Positions 41,758 through 54,231 of a stretch of 64,000 bases of DNA are shown here, piece after piece. The position numbers were made by a program, and so were the translations under genes. Origin of the DNA: Tillus elongatus. Lineage: Eukaryota; Arthropoda; Insecta; Coleoptera; Cleridae. The stretch lies in the NCBI GenBank assembly GCA_964006375.1, contig OZ023264.1, positions 177,788,010 through 177,852,009 of the forward strand. The letters are read 5' to 3'. Below the pieces are notes generated by a model, which saw only the letters and a list, made by a program, of their open reading frames with translations, was not told the DNA's origin and made no database searches. The number at the start of each line of letters is the position of its first letter. Position 1 is the stretch's first letter.

Positions 41758-42200
41758 TGTTGACTATTCTAAAACTATATATCAAGTTATACAAAACCAA
41801 CAAATTTCAAATTTTATTCCTTGCGATTCAAAAAAATTGACTGGGACGATCGATTGTAAGAAGCGGGTATCGCAATACTCCTTTAAGAGAGTGCAGTTCA
41901 TAGATAGTATAGTAACCTCTATGGCCACAGGCAGTTTTTAGAGTAGGTTGGCAGCAGCGCACATTTTGGAATTATATTCGAGAGGCAACCGCAGATGGGA
42001 GAATGTAGAAAGTTATGGAACTACTACAGACGGTATAAATAAACGAGCCGCTGATGGAGTAGTCAATCAGTAAGTGAATCAGTGATTGTGCAGAATAAGC
42101 GATAATAGAATGCTAAGAGTGATCTATAGTGCTATAGACAATCGGTAATAGAGAAATATATCAGTTGGTGTGTTTATTGTTGGAACAAAGTTAGTTAACA
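41758..42200 (+). mobile_element. possible solo LTR
   Basis: The ends TGTTGAC...GTTAACA are imperfect inverted TG/CA termini. A TATAAATAAA box at about 42035 is followed by GTAGTCAATCAGTAAGTG, as in many Gypsy-type LTR promoters. Target duplication was not established: AATAG occurs at 41740 and at 42201 but does not sit exactly at the proposed left end. No internal retrotransposon sequence is next to it. Confidence 0.4.
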
Positions 42201-42205
42201 AATAG

Positions 42206-42920
42206 TCATTTCCAATAGACCCTTTCTCTCTTGCTTTGTCTGTAGGTTTAGTTAAGTTTATGGTTTAACTGTCTATAATTTTTAGAATTTTCGTAGAACA
42301 CATTTGTTGACGGCAACTTTTGAATTTTAAAAATATTTCTTCAAATGAGTTCAACCTAGGCCCCCTAGAACCCATATCCTTGTTTAGTTTCAGTTTTATC
42401 TGTTTACATATATACAGGATGACGCATTTCTATTGTAACTCTCAACATAATCCTATACGTTAATTATAGGATGTCTTGAGTTGCGTCTTATAAAATGATT
42501 ATTTAATCACAGAATGGCCTATAAGTCGTTGGTGATATGTACCATTTTTTTTCGAACATCCCTTATATTATTGCATTTTTGCATTTTAAACGAAATATGA
42601 TGCATGTTTGTAAGAAAATATCGAGACGCAGTAAGTGCGTGTTGGTAGCATTTCATTAAATGCTCCAAATTTCAATAACTCAATTTGTTATTAACCTAAG
42701 GTTCTTTGGCTAGGAAACCAGTTTTCTCGGAAACATTTGAAATTTATTTTCGGAAACTTTTTGTACATTGTCAAACAATAAGTTATTTTGATAAAATGTG
42801 GTACATTGCTTCTACTATATAGGCTATACTGGTAACCAAATTGACGCCTACTTGCATTAATTTGCTATTAAAAACATTTTTGGAAATTCAGTTCCATAAC
42901 GCACTTGCTGTATCCAGGCT
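42206..42920 (-). mobile_element. mosaic of TA-tract family pieces
   Basis: Block CAATAGACCCTTTCTCTC, a tail-block piece with CAAATGAGTTC and CCCCCTAGAACCC, an ACAGGATGACGCATTTCTA terminus at 42416, and a head-to-head unit bounded by head motifs at about 42615 and 42917. Confidence 0.65.
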
Positions 42921-42925
42921 TCTAT

Positions 42926-43315
42926 TACGTTGGCGTTATAGAATATATAAATAAAAGAATAGAATATTAGATATCAAATTTCAGGTTATAAAAAAAGAGA
43001 AGTGCCTTGAATTCGGGAAAAAATGCTTGTAGCGCGTCCCATTAGAAACATATTTTCATAATAGTATTATATTGCAGTACCGTGCGTGTACGTGAAAAAA
43101 ATGTAAATAACAACAAATTTATTTATTTATGTCCTCACATTCAGTATTCCTGGTCATTATTCCGAAAATTATGCCTTGTGAAAATCTATCTTTTTGTACA
43201 AATGGATTTTTCATTTATATACTAAAGTGCCAGAAGAACGCGTGACCTTGAAAATATTGAAAAATTTTAGGCTGCGGCGCCAAAGGGGCTACGGCGCTAC
43301 GGGCTATGTTTATAT
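42926..43315. other. stretch without a recognisable feature
   Basis: AT-rich except for a short GC-rich GGCGCCAAAGGGGCTACGG at about 43276. No gene recognised. Confidence 0.45.
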
Positions 43316-43830
43316 ATTTATGTGTCACATCGATAACTTAAAACATAATAGACCGATTTTGGTAAAACATGGTGAGTACCTTCCTTTCGCAAGTGGCTTG
43401 GATACGTTCGTTAGCCAGAAAAATCGGACTAGTTTTTCCCGGAAAATGTTACGTTTTCTTTCGAAAATTTTTATGTCTCTGGAAATAACAAAGTTAGGGC
43501 AACCATATTGGGTACAGAGGTTTACAGCATAAAAAGAAAACCATGCACCAAAATTTGAATCTCTACGTTAAAATAAACAAAAGTTATAAGCTTTTAAAAA
43601 AGCTTTAAAAAAAGTCGCGATTCGAAACGTCAAAATTGACATGTTCTAGATAGAGTACCAAAGTGCATACAGCTATGCAGCATAAATGTCGTACGAAGTT
43701 AAATAGCCTTAAGTTTCGGCTACAATCTTCATTGATCTTTATTATATTAAATTATTTGCAGAAAATTGACTTAAAATAGACCCTTTATGTGATGCTTTGG
43801 TAGCAGTTTCAGTTATCTATTTAATTTAAA
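43316..43830 (-). mobile_element. TA-tract element, internal part only
   Basis: GTGTCACATCGATAACTTAA, CTTGGATACGTTCGTTAGCC, GTCGCGATTCGAAACGTCAA and AATAGACCCTTTATGTGATG in family order. Tract, tail and head are missing. Confidence 0.75.
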
Positions 43831-44699
43831 TAACGAATCAGGTTACACTTATTATTTAGCGTTTTTTTTCAATTGGGCAAAGTAAAAGTTTTTTATAGAG
43901 AAACAGTATTGGTAAGTAGTTTCTCCTTTCTATGGACTATTGTAAGGTGCGTTTTTTACAGTTTGCATTTCTAGCTCCGTTGTAGCATGTTTACCTTGCA
44001 CAGAACCTCAAATTTACTTTAGGTCTCTTAACTGCATTGTGGAGTTGAGATCACAGCATTTGTCCGATGGTTAATGCATAAAGGGGTTCCTCTAAGCATG
44101 TTTCTGTTTTTTTTTAAAACGAACAATACGCTAATCTGCTAATTTACCTATAAATGTTATTAATATTAAAAAAAATTGAAACAACATTTTAACTTTAAAT
44201 GAAATTTCCTTCTCCCGTTTCGCATCCGTTCAACACATTGGGCACAGAAAATATAGGAATTTACTTAAAATTGTCATTTATAATTGAAGGAAAATAAAAC
44301 TTGTTCTAGGTATGCACCGAACAATTCTCACAAAATAGAATAATTTCTAGATTCTAAAACCTACTGCGCGGCTATAATGAAACAACGTTAAATGAGACGA
44401 AAACCATTTCAGGTTAAGGGATCGAAAAATTTTTAAACAGTAAAATAAACTTTCGTACTCCAAAAAAAAAAAACAAGATTCTTATAAAGCGTAATACAAT
44501 AGTACATAATAGTCCACGGCAACAGTACATGTCATATTCAACTGACAAATTATTTTGATAATTGTCAGATCTACTTTCAAAGTGACATGTAAATAACTAT
44601 TTGGTTTTCTGTCATTTGTAATACAAATGTAGGCATGCTCTTCTTCTTACATTCATATTTATTTTTGGCCATCACAATTTTACTCATCGGGTTGGATAC
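43831..44699. other. stretch without a recognisable feature
   Basis: AT-rich. No gene recognised. Confidence 0.45.
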
Positions 44700-45359
44700 A
44701 ATTTTAGTAACTTTTGAATTTTGAAAAGATTTCTTCAAATGAGCGCGAACTAGGGCCCATAGAACCCAAATCCGGGTTACTTTCAGTTTTTGCCTGTTTG
44801 CATATATACAGGGTGATGCATTTCTAGGGTAAAGCTCAATATATCAATTATTATACAAGATATAAGAAAAATTGTTATATGTTAATTATACGATGTCTGG
44901 AGCTGCATCTTATAAAATTATTTTTACAATCACAGGTGGCCCATAAGTCGCTGGTGCTGCCATTTTTTTCCAAATTGAACACGCCTTATATTATTGCAAT
45001 TTTTGCATTTTCCATCGAAAGATAATGCATGTTTGTAAGAAAATAAATTCGGGACTCAGCAAGTGCGTTATGGTAACGATTTTCCATAAAATGTTTCTTT
45101 CGATAGCTTAATTTACTATTAACCGAAGGTTCGTTGGCCAGGAAACCAGTTTTTTGAGCACATTTTAAGTTTATTTTCGGAAGATTTTTGTACATTTTCA
45201 AACAATAAAGTTATATTGATGAAATATGGTACATTGTTTCTCATATATAGGTTATACTGGTAATCACATTTGATGCAAGCTTTCTTAAAAATATATATAT
45301 TTCCTATTAAAAACATTATTATGAAAATTCACTACCATAGCGCCCTTGCTGCGTCCCGT
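44700..45359 (-). mobile_element. TA-tract family mosaic with a head-to-head unit
   Basis: Tail-block piece (CAAATGAGCGCGAACTAGGG), a CAGGGTGATGCATTTCTAGG terminus at about 44809, GGCCCATAAGTCG, then a 310-bp unit bounded by inverted head motifs at 45049 and 45359. Confidence 0.7.
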
Positions 45360-45666
45360 TAGATTACCGAATGCTTCTGTTGTTTTATACGACTAATTGA
45401 ATGCTGCAGAACAAACTTGCAATTTGTCAAAAGTTTTACAGACGAGAAACTTGTGTAACAGACAAAGGAATTTTAATTGTGAGGAATGTGAGAGATTCCC
45501 CGGTCTGCTGATGAAAGAGAATACAAAAAAAGAGACTGAACAATTGACAAATCTCATTTAATCGAGGACGTTTCTGTAAAGAGTTTGAAAATAAGATAGG
45601 GAGCAACGTTAATTGAGTGCGACAGTTTTATGAAATATTGAATCGTTACATTGTGAGAATTATTGA

Positions 45667-45900
45667 AGCGGCAACGTGGTAGAGTGAAGAGTGCTCCTGC
45701 CAGCTCAGTGTTGGTTTTCCCAGTCCCAGTTCAGATTCCCTGACCCACTTTTCAAATGTTACAGGTTACGGGGTTAGGTTAGGATGAACGACACACGGAG
45801 CGTTCGTTGTCCTTCTGGCCCCAGCTCACAGCTCGAACGGCCAATCTGATGCTGATGCTGGGATGCTGCAGCTTGGAAAACGACTGAATATTCCAGGTTT
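45667..45900 (+). mobile_element. possible second tRNA-derived SINE
   Basis: Starts GCGGCAACGTGGTAGAGTGA, resembling an A box, and has CCCAGTTCAGATTCCCTGAC, resembling a B box. A GC-richer body (TCTGGCCCCAGCTCACAG, GATGCTGATGCTGGGATGC) runs to about 45900. No second copy in this window to confirm it. Confidence 0.4.
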
Positions 45901-46576
45901 CCTGCACGAAGAGATGTAGAATGTGATTTGCGTTTTTAGAAGTTTATCGAACAAAGATGCCACAAGACAAGAAGACAAGAAAACAACAGCTTTTTAAAAG
46001 GAATACCATGTATTAGATAGCTCTAATTTATATACAGTATTTATATTTAACCAACATTTTGTTAAATAATTACATCGACACAAAGTGGAAGCGTCTATAT
46101 AATAAAAAAAAGTTCGGGACGCAGCAAGTGCGTTTTGGTAGTGAATTTTTATTAAATGTTTCAAATTTGAATAGCTCATGTTTCTATCAACTTAGAAAGT
46201 TTAATTTTGGTATGTAGTAAGGTCTTTCCTAAGGCAATATATCTGTCAAATTTTATTAAAAGAACTTTGTAATTTTTAGAGAAAAAAATTTTTTCTTCAG
46301 AAAATTCAAAATTTAAATAACTCAATTTTCTATAAACTTAGAAAGTTGAATTTTGGTACATAGTAAGGTCTCTCTTAATGCAATATATCCATTAAATTTC
46401 AGTAAAACAGCTTTGTAGTTTTTGAAGAAAAATTTTTTTTCGAAAGAAAACTCAAAATTTTCCCGGAAAACCTCGTCCTATTTTCCTGGATAACGAATTT
46501 ATCCAAGCCATTATTAAAAGAAAGGGACTTGCCGAGTTTCATCGAAATCGGTTAATTATTTTTTGAGTTATCGGAT

Positions 46577-46639
<63 letters not shown>

Positions 46640-46645
<6 letters not shown>

Positions 46646-47966
46646 TTATTCGCACCATCAATACATAAAAAATGTGTAGAACACGTCAACATTAAAAAAA
46701 AACAACATAAAAACACAGGAATTACAATTAAAAAAAAAAACTATACAATTACGATATTGATTACCAACAGCTACAACTTGTCAGCTAAATAATCCTCAAT
46801 ATTATAATAGGCCTTTGCCGCCAGAATATTATTCAGTGTCTTTCTCATCTTTGCAGGTGGAAGCTCCTTTATCTGCACCGTCAGTTTGTTGTACACCTTT
46901 AGGGACTGCACCACAGCACTATTGTAAACAATACTTTTTGTAGTTTGTGGCGCAATTAACTGGTCCTTTAAACGTGCTCTAGTGTTGTATTGATGCTGCT
47001 GTTCACAATCTGATAACAAACTCCGGTTTTCCTGAACAAAACACGCACACTCCAATATATAAGAACTTGGCAAGGTAAGTATTCTGTTGTCGAGGAATGT
47101 TTTCCTACACGAACCCCTATAATTCCGATTAAATATGCTGCGGATACATGCCTTTTGGAGCCTAAAGATTCTACCGGCTTCTATGGAATTCCCCCAGAAC
47201 ATTAGTCCATATCGAAGCCTTGAGTTCACATATGCGTAGTACGCCTCGACGCTAGCACTAATACTACTAGAATCGGACAGAACACGCAGAACATAACTAA
47301 AAGCTGACAGTTTACCTGCCAGATAGCCAACATGAGCCCTCCATTTTGACTGAGAATCAAGCTTTAAGCCCAAAAACTTAACATCATCCTGCGTGCTCAG
47401 AGATTCTGAGTTGAATTTCAGCGATAACTGGTTACCCCTAAGATAGTTAAATGAGATTAAATTTGTTTTGGTCACATTCAGTTGTACCACTGTTCCAGAA
47501 TTCTCAGTGATTGTGATGCCTCATAAATTAGATCACTATCTGAAGGAGCTCGCAAAACCAAAGATGTATTGTCAGCAAACAGGGTTGTCGTATGGGGCAA
47601 TACTTCAGACAGTTCGTTAATATAAAGTAAGAACAAGAGTGGCCCAAGGATTGAGCCCTGAGGCACACCTCGTTCTATAATCTTCCACTCAGATGCCAGA
47701 AATGCCCCTCTTCTATAATCATTAAAAGCCACAGATTGTTTTCTGCCTAATAGGTATGACTTCATTAAATTCAGCGAGACTCCCCTGAAACCTAGCAATT
47801 CCAACTTAACTAACAGTGTGTTGTGGGACACGCTATCAAAAGCTTCTGTAATTTCCTTGATAACTTGAAATATTACCCTGTTAGTTGACCTTTTCTTAAT
47901 ATAGCCATTTTGATTCTCACTAAATATTTTGTGTTTCTCTAAAAAAACCACTATTCGCTTACATAG

Positions 47967-47969
<3 letters not shown>
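46640..47969 (-). mobile_element. non-LTR retrotransposon inserted in a (TA)n tract
   Basis: 5'-truncated: the minus-strand reading begins inside the RT domain directly at the right-hand TA tract. The 3' end at about 46640 carries a short GAATAATAATATTA tail that merges into the left-hand tract. A-rich 3' untranslated sequence lies at 46640-46770. Confidence 0.85.
46771..47951 (-). pseudogene. LINE reverse transcriptase, broken
   Basis: Encodes the RT palm, thumb and C-terminal region of a CR1/Jockey-type non-LTR element. Visible in order are [70 protein letters not shown], then in another frame KFLGLKLDSQSKWRAHV, RLRYGLMFWGNS, LQKACIRSIF, LPSSYILEC and HQYNTRA. Three defects are visible. 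The segment normally holding the first catalytic Asp between VIKEI and TEAFD is missing. The FADD box reads FADN. A frameshift at about 47478-47490 (after LEQWYN) separates the two open frames of 157 and 239 aa. The copy is dead. Confidence 0.9.
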
Positions 47970-48043
<74 letters not shown>

Positions 48044-48189
48044 CATATAAAAATTGAAATTGACCCCGGATGTGGGTTCTAGGGGTCCTAGTTCACGCTC
48101 ATTTGAAAAAAATTTTGCAAAGTCTCACCATCGATACTGCTCTATTAGTTAATTTTTTAAAATAAAAATTCACTAATAGTTTATTTGAT

Positions 48190-48511
48190 AAAAAAAGTTC
48201 GAGACGCAGCAAGTGCATTATGGTAGTGAATTTTCATAAGAAATGTACACTATTAGTAAGGTATATTATTAAAACTAATTCTTTAAATTTAAATGGATCT
48301 TGGAGATAGGTTTTAGAGGTCCCAGTGATTTCCAAAATTTCTATTTTCTATGGAGCTGGAAAATTAAAATTTGGTACATAATATATGTAAATACTGCAAG
48401 TCGCTTTAAAAAAATTGTGATACAAATTTCATTAAAGTTACAAAAGTCTTACAGAAAAAAATTAATTATTTACAAGTGGAATGTACCTGCCAAATTATCA
48501 ATATGACAGGT
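48190..48511 (+). mobile_element. TA-tract family, subfamily C copy
   Basis: Head at 48190 (GAGACGCAGCAAGTGCATTA), then the same body as 8474-8802, ending CCTGCCAAATTATCAATATG. Confidence 0.75.
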
Positions 48512-49894
<1,383 letters not shown>

Positions 49895-50276
49895 CAGGGT
49901 GGCGCATTGAAAACGAAACAGACTGATTTGCGCCCAGACAATTTTTTTTAAATAAACCATGGAATACGTCAATTTTAATATTGAGGGGGACATGTTTGGA
50001 CTCAACTTTGTAACATCAACCCCTTAAGGGTGGTGATAACAACCCTTATATTTTAAATAGGGAACATGGGTCGAGTGTTACATCATTTTTGAAAGCTCTT
50101 TCTTTTCTGAATTCAGCACACTAATTTCTTAAAACGTTTTATCAACTCGTTTAAAAATTATTCACAGTTGGAGTTGCAAAAACGTATTTTATTCATTGTG
50201 ATAAGAAATGCACTAATTAGTCAATTTTTCGTTAAAAACTAAAAAAAAACAAAACGAAACATTCAAAAATGTTTAT

Positions 50277-51354
50277 TCAGTTAAGTAAGTGTTCAAATTG
50301 TTAACCACCAGCTTCCATACAAAAGTACAAATTTTGTTCAAAACGAGCTCTGACATTCCGGAACATTTGTGGAGCTATTAGACGGCATTCTTCAACAACG
50401 CGTCGTCGTAATTCTTCCACAGACTCCGGTTCTATTGCGTAAATTCTACTCTTTAAATGGTCCCATAGAAAGAAGTCTAAAGGAGTTAAATCCGGTGATC
50501 TAGGAGGCCACTCAATAGCACTTCTATGCCCAATCAATTGTCCTGGTAACTCTTTGTTCATAAACTCCCTAACACGTTGTGAAAAATGGGGAGGAGCTCC
50601 ATCTTGTTGAAACACTAATTGTTTTTATTATAGCAATCATCATTTTCAACAATGTCAATTAGTAGAGGGTAAACGATATCTTCTAGTAACTCAAAATACG
50701 TTTCGCCACTCAAATTGCCATCAAGAAAAATTGGTCCGATTAAACGGTCTCCAAAAATGGCAGTCCAGACATTCAATTTCTGTGGAGTTTGAGTGTGGAC
50801 TTCGTGAAAATTTCTTGGATTATTATCTGCCCAATAACGTCAATTATGAAGATTGACTGTAGAGTTTAATAAAAACGTAAACTCGTCTGAAAAACAGATA
50901 TTGAACAGAAAGTTCCCGTTATCAGCTATTCGTGCAGTCATAATTTCACAAAACTCCAGCCACCGATCAAAATCATCTTCATTCATTTGTTGTACAAGAT
51001 GAATTTTATACGAGAGAAATTTATGATTCTTCAATATTCGCTGAATAGTTCTTCTTTTGATGTTTGAAACAGTGGCCAATTTTCTCGTGATCAAAGTTGG
51101 GTCCGCAGCAATTTGTCCTAAAACTTCAATCTCAGTAGTCTCATTTCTAACCGGAAATTCACGTTCAGGATCCCGTTTTTTGTTGGCTACTGAACCACTT
51201 TGTCGTAACTTTGCAACTAACTCCGAAATGTATTTTCTGTTAACATGTCTGTTCGGATGTCGTTCATTAAACAAATTTGCGGTACGGTTGGCACAGTCAT
51301 CGTTTTTGAAAAAAAGAGTAATTATTTCAACTCTTTCTTCTCAGAATACACCAT
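50277..51354 (-). pseudogene. mariner-like transposase, DD41D type, nearly complete but broken
   Basis: The transposase would bind the terminal repeats and cut and join at TA. From the start at 51354 (MVYS) a small deletion shifts the frame within five codons. The frame recovers in 50840-51274: HTH region FNERHPNRHVNRKYISELVAK (first part), ETTEIEVLGQIAADPTL, RRTIQRILKNHKF, and ICFSDEFTFLLN with the first catalytic Asp. After another break near 50620-50840 the frame 50301-50615 gives FQQDGAPPHFSQRV, WPPRSPDLTPLDFFLW and ARFEQNLYFCMEAGG, ended by TAA in place of CAA eight codons before the ancestral stop. 41 residues lie between the Asp of QQD and the last Asp of SPDLTPLD. Confidence 0.88.
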
Positions 51355-51420
51355 TGTGAAATTAATTTGCGGTAGTACTATCAAGTATCAAACCGACCGA
51401 TAAACTGAAATAGTAAACCG

Positions 51421-51523
51421 CATTTCTCTCATTCCGATAAGAAATGTTCTGATAGTCAATTTTTGTTTACAAACCAACAAAACATTGACTATCAGCACAT
51501 TTCTTATCGGAACGAGTGAAATG
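51421..51523. repeat. internal hairpin of the mariner element, copy 2
   Basis: CATTTCTCTCATTCCGATAA and its inverse ending at 51523, the same hairpin as 6268-6371. Confidence 0.75.
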
Positions 51524-51811
51524 CGTTTTTGCATCTTCAACTGTGAATAATTTTTAAACGAGTTGATAAAACTTCCAAAAAATTAGCGTGCTGAATTTAG
51601 AAAAGAAAGAGCTTTCAAATGGTGTAACACTCGACCCATGTTCCCTATTTAAAACATAAGGGTTGTTATCACCACCCTTAAGGGGTTGATGTGACAAAGT
51701 TGAGTTTTATGTCAAAACATGTCCCCCTCAACATTAAAATTGGCGTGTTTCAGCGTTTCTTAACAAAAATTTCTCTGGACGCAAATTGGTCTGTTTCGTT
51801 TTCAAAGCGCC

Positions 51812-51815
<4 letters not shown>

Positions 51816-51883
<68 letters not shown>

Positions 51884-51937
51884 TCTCCTCATTAGTGAAT
51901 TTTTTGTATTACGCAAAATTTGCTAAAAGCTTAAGAC
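51816..51937 (+). mobile_element. TA-tract element tail right of the mariner
   Basis: (TA)n at 51816-51877, CACAGATCTCCTCATTAGTG and a hairpin-like end with GCAAAATTTGCTAAAAG. The CGCTCATTTGAA block is missing. Confidence 0.75.
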
Positions 51938-53207
51938 TAAAGTTTTAGTGCTTTACAGGCAGAATGAAACATGTTGCTGAATAAATAACCCGTAAATAAA
52001 TGCAAGTACAACCAGAAAGGAAGGTTTTGGTCGATCGCCTATCGACCACTAATAAATACATCCTGCCGTTCTTTAGGTCCAGAATGAAATATATACCAGA
52101 GCAGGAGGAGACAGTGAATGTAGAAATCCCTGGACCCACAACATATCTTGACAGCTTCATTAAATACCGCCAGATACACTCGGCAAACGGCAACACTGTA
52201 CCCCTCTCCCGACCTCGGTTCCAACTGATGCCACTGCCACTTCGATTTTGGTCGCTCTCTAACTGATAATGCCTCAAATACCAAAGTTTCACTCTAACTA
52301 CCCCCAACGCATACCGGATAACTTCGTTCCGTTTTCCGCAACCCTCCAAAATTGTTGTTTGCTGCCTCTGTCGACTGATTTTCAATATCATGTCCCTGTC
52401 CCATAAAATCGCTACTTTCGATGAAAGATCAATCCGCTTATGTTCCCGATACCACGAATAGCTGGAAACTGTTTACCGCACACATTCGCCGGAAAGTTAT
52501 GATGAGAATGTTTTTACATCGACCGTCTATAAAACATGAACTGTATTTAACTGGTTTCGTTTTCTCGTCAAATGTCCAAAGATTCTCGAGGCTACTTAAT
52601 CAAAGATTCCAGTATATTGTTATCCCAGTTATGATAACGTAAACCATTTTGAAAGAACTGAAAAAACTGAAGTAATGAAAAGAGAGCTTTGTTCTTTCCT
52701 TTGAGCAGTTTTGTTTAAGGTAACATGTTCAAAATACATTATAGTTAAAATTAAAGAAATAACTCAAGACGCATGTGCTTCGGAGACATCGTGGTCTTGA
52801 ACTTGTGTCCAGGGTGGTAACTTTCTCTTGAGTAGCTGAAGTTTATACTTCTCCAGAATTATTCCACCGAGAGAGTATTGAAAAGTTTAGACGTTCTAAG
52901 AAAGAGCAATCGTCAAGTGACTCATTTCACATAAATGGCGTGTGCCTTTTGGAAACGGTATGTAACGAGTAGAGGACCTAATGAAAAATATCTGGGGACA
53001 AAATGTCGACTAGAGTATTGAGAGAAGAGACAGAGATCTCCAACCTTTCTTCTCTGACTAAATAAAGTAAGATTGACAGCGACATGTCAATCTCCTATAA
53101 GAAGAACGTCTTGTTTTTAAATGGTATCTAAGAGTGACAATGTGGTCCTTAAGAAAGCACCTCAGACATAAACATAATACTCCAAGTGTGAACACATAAT
53201 TTTTAAA
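51938..53207. other. gene-free stretch with one GC-richer patch
   Basis: 51990-52420 is GC-richer and has overlapping open frames of 81-148 aa on both strands (51945-52391 minus the longest). Their composition is not protein-like to me and no motif is recognised. The rest is AT-rich without features. Confidence 0.4.
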
Positions 53208-53531
53208 AAAATTTAACGTCAGCCTATTTCCACGACTACAGCCAATCACCGACGCCAGGGTGCACTATCCTAGTAATTTTGCCAAACCCCCGTCTCTCTG
53301 TAAGGAAGGAAGGGATATTTAACGTGCTCAGCATAACATGGACGGATTTACGCCCCCTCCGAAAGGCGGAACGTGCAGACATTCAACTTGCTTAAATATA
53401 ATGCCAGAACCTCGGTTGATGTTAATTTATAACAGTTTCTACTGAAAAATTGACAGGGAAGCCTTGGGAATCGAACCCAGTACCGTTCGGTTCAGAGGCA
53501 CACGTTCTTACACCTGGACCACCGAGGCTCC
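53208..53531 (-). mobile_element. SINE, nearly complete copy
   Basis: Same family as 13174-13531. The plus strand reads TTTAACGTCAGCCTATTTCC at the 3' end side and, at 53460-53531, the tRNA-like head inverted (GGGAATCGAACCCAGTACC with the B box, TGGACCACCGAGG with the A-box side). It is interrupted by a short deletion around 53265. Confidence 0.85.
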
Positions 53532-54231
53532 GAACATATAGTCTAAGATGCTGCTGTAGTGAAGAAAAACTTTTAACCCGGACCAGAGACCCAGGCTTCT
53601 TTCCTGCAATCCTCTCAAAATTGTCTACATGCAGATTCTAGCAAATAAATTGTGTTATATTCAATGTATAGATGGTGGATTTTTTGATCAGTATTTTAAC
53701 AATCATATGAACGTCTGGGCTTTTAAGGTAACTCTTAAAAATTAGGATTCAATTCGGTGTTTTTCAGACGTTAAGCTTAACTAGAATTCCAGAGCGTTAA
53801 CTAAGAATGTTAGATGGGTCATCATTTAGCATATTGGTTTTTTCGATTGTCATTGACAAGCGGATATCTTAGGTGAATGAATGATAACGTATTGTGCACA
53901 TTTCTAGCTGGCAGAATGTGATTTACATACAAAATAAGTGAGAGCCTAAGCCGATTCCTGTAAAACACCCGTGTTAAATTCCTTATTCTATGAAACACTG
54001 TCTAGCAATAGAAGGATTTTATTTCAGATTTTTTTGGACGTCAATATATTTTAGTCAAATGAACAACAATACCTGTTGCAAAAGAAACTATAATTTTGCT
54101 TAACACACTTCTTACAATATTTATTGTCCATATAACTGGTATTCGTTTTAGAATCCCTGTTTAAAAATCATCAATTTAGACATTTCAAATCGTCACCTTG
54201 ACGTTTTTAGAAACAACACACAATTAACACT
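53532..54231. other. stretch without a recognisable feature
   Basis: No gene recognised. Confidence 0.45.

Larger units (their letters stand above)
46114..48176 (+). mobile_element. TA-tract element split by a LINE
   Basis: Head at 46114, two subfamily B modules, TTATCGGATGGATA, (TA)n at 46579-46639, then a LINE (46640-47969), then (TA)n again at 47970-48040, AACATATAAAAATTGAAA, tail block and hairpin ending at 48176. Removing the LINE restores a normal element, so the LINE landed inside the tract. Confidence 0.85.
49895..51816 (-). mobile_element. mariner-like transposon, copy 2, inserted in a (TA)n tract
   Basis: Ends CAGGGTGGCGCATTGAAAAC and its inverse CGCCACCCT, both next to TA. The terminal inverted repeats extend about 340 bp (49895-50235 and 51475-51816), much longer than in classic mariners. 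The TA tract lies on both sides (49781-49891 and 51816-51877). Copy 2 keeps the full right and left repeats that copy 1 (5971-7672) has partly lost. Confidence 0.9.

Noticed and set aside
46114..48176. The TA tracts on either side of the LINE as two independent microsatellites.
   Set aside because: The outer flanks are the head and tail of one element in correct order and orientation, so a single tract was split.
51945..52391. 148-aa minus open frame with overlapping plus and minus frames.
   Set aside because: No recognisable domain, overlapping frames of similar length on both strands, isolated GC-richer patch. Kept only as a note.
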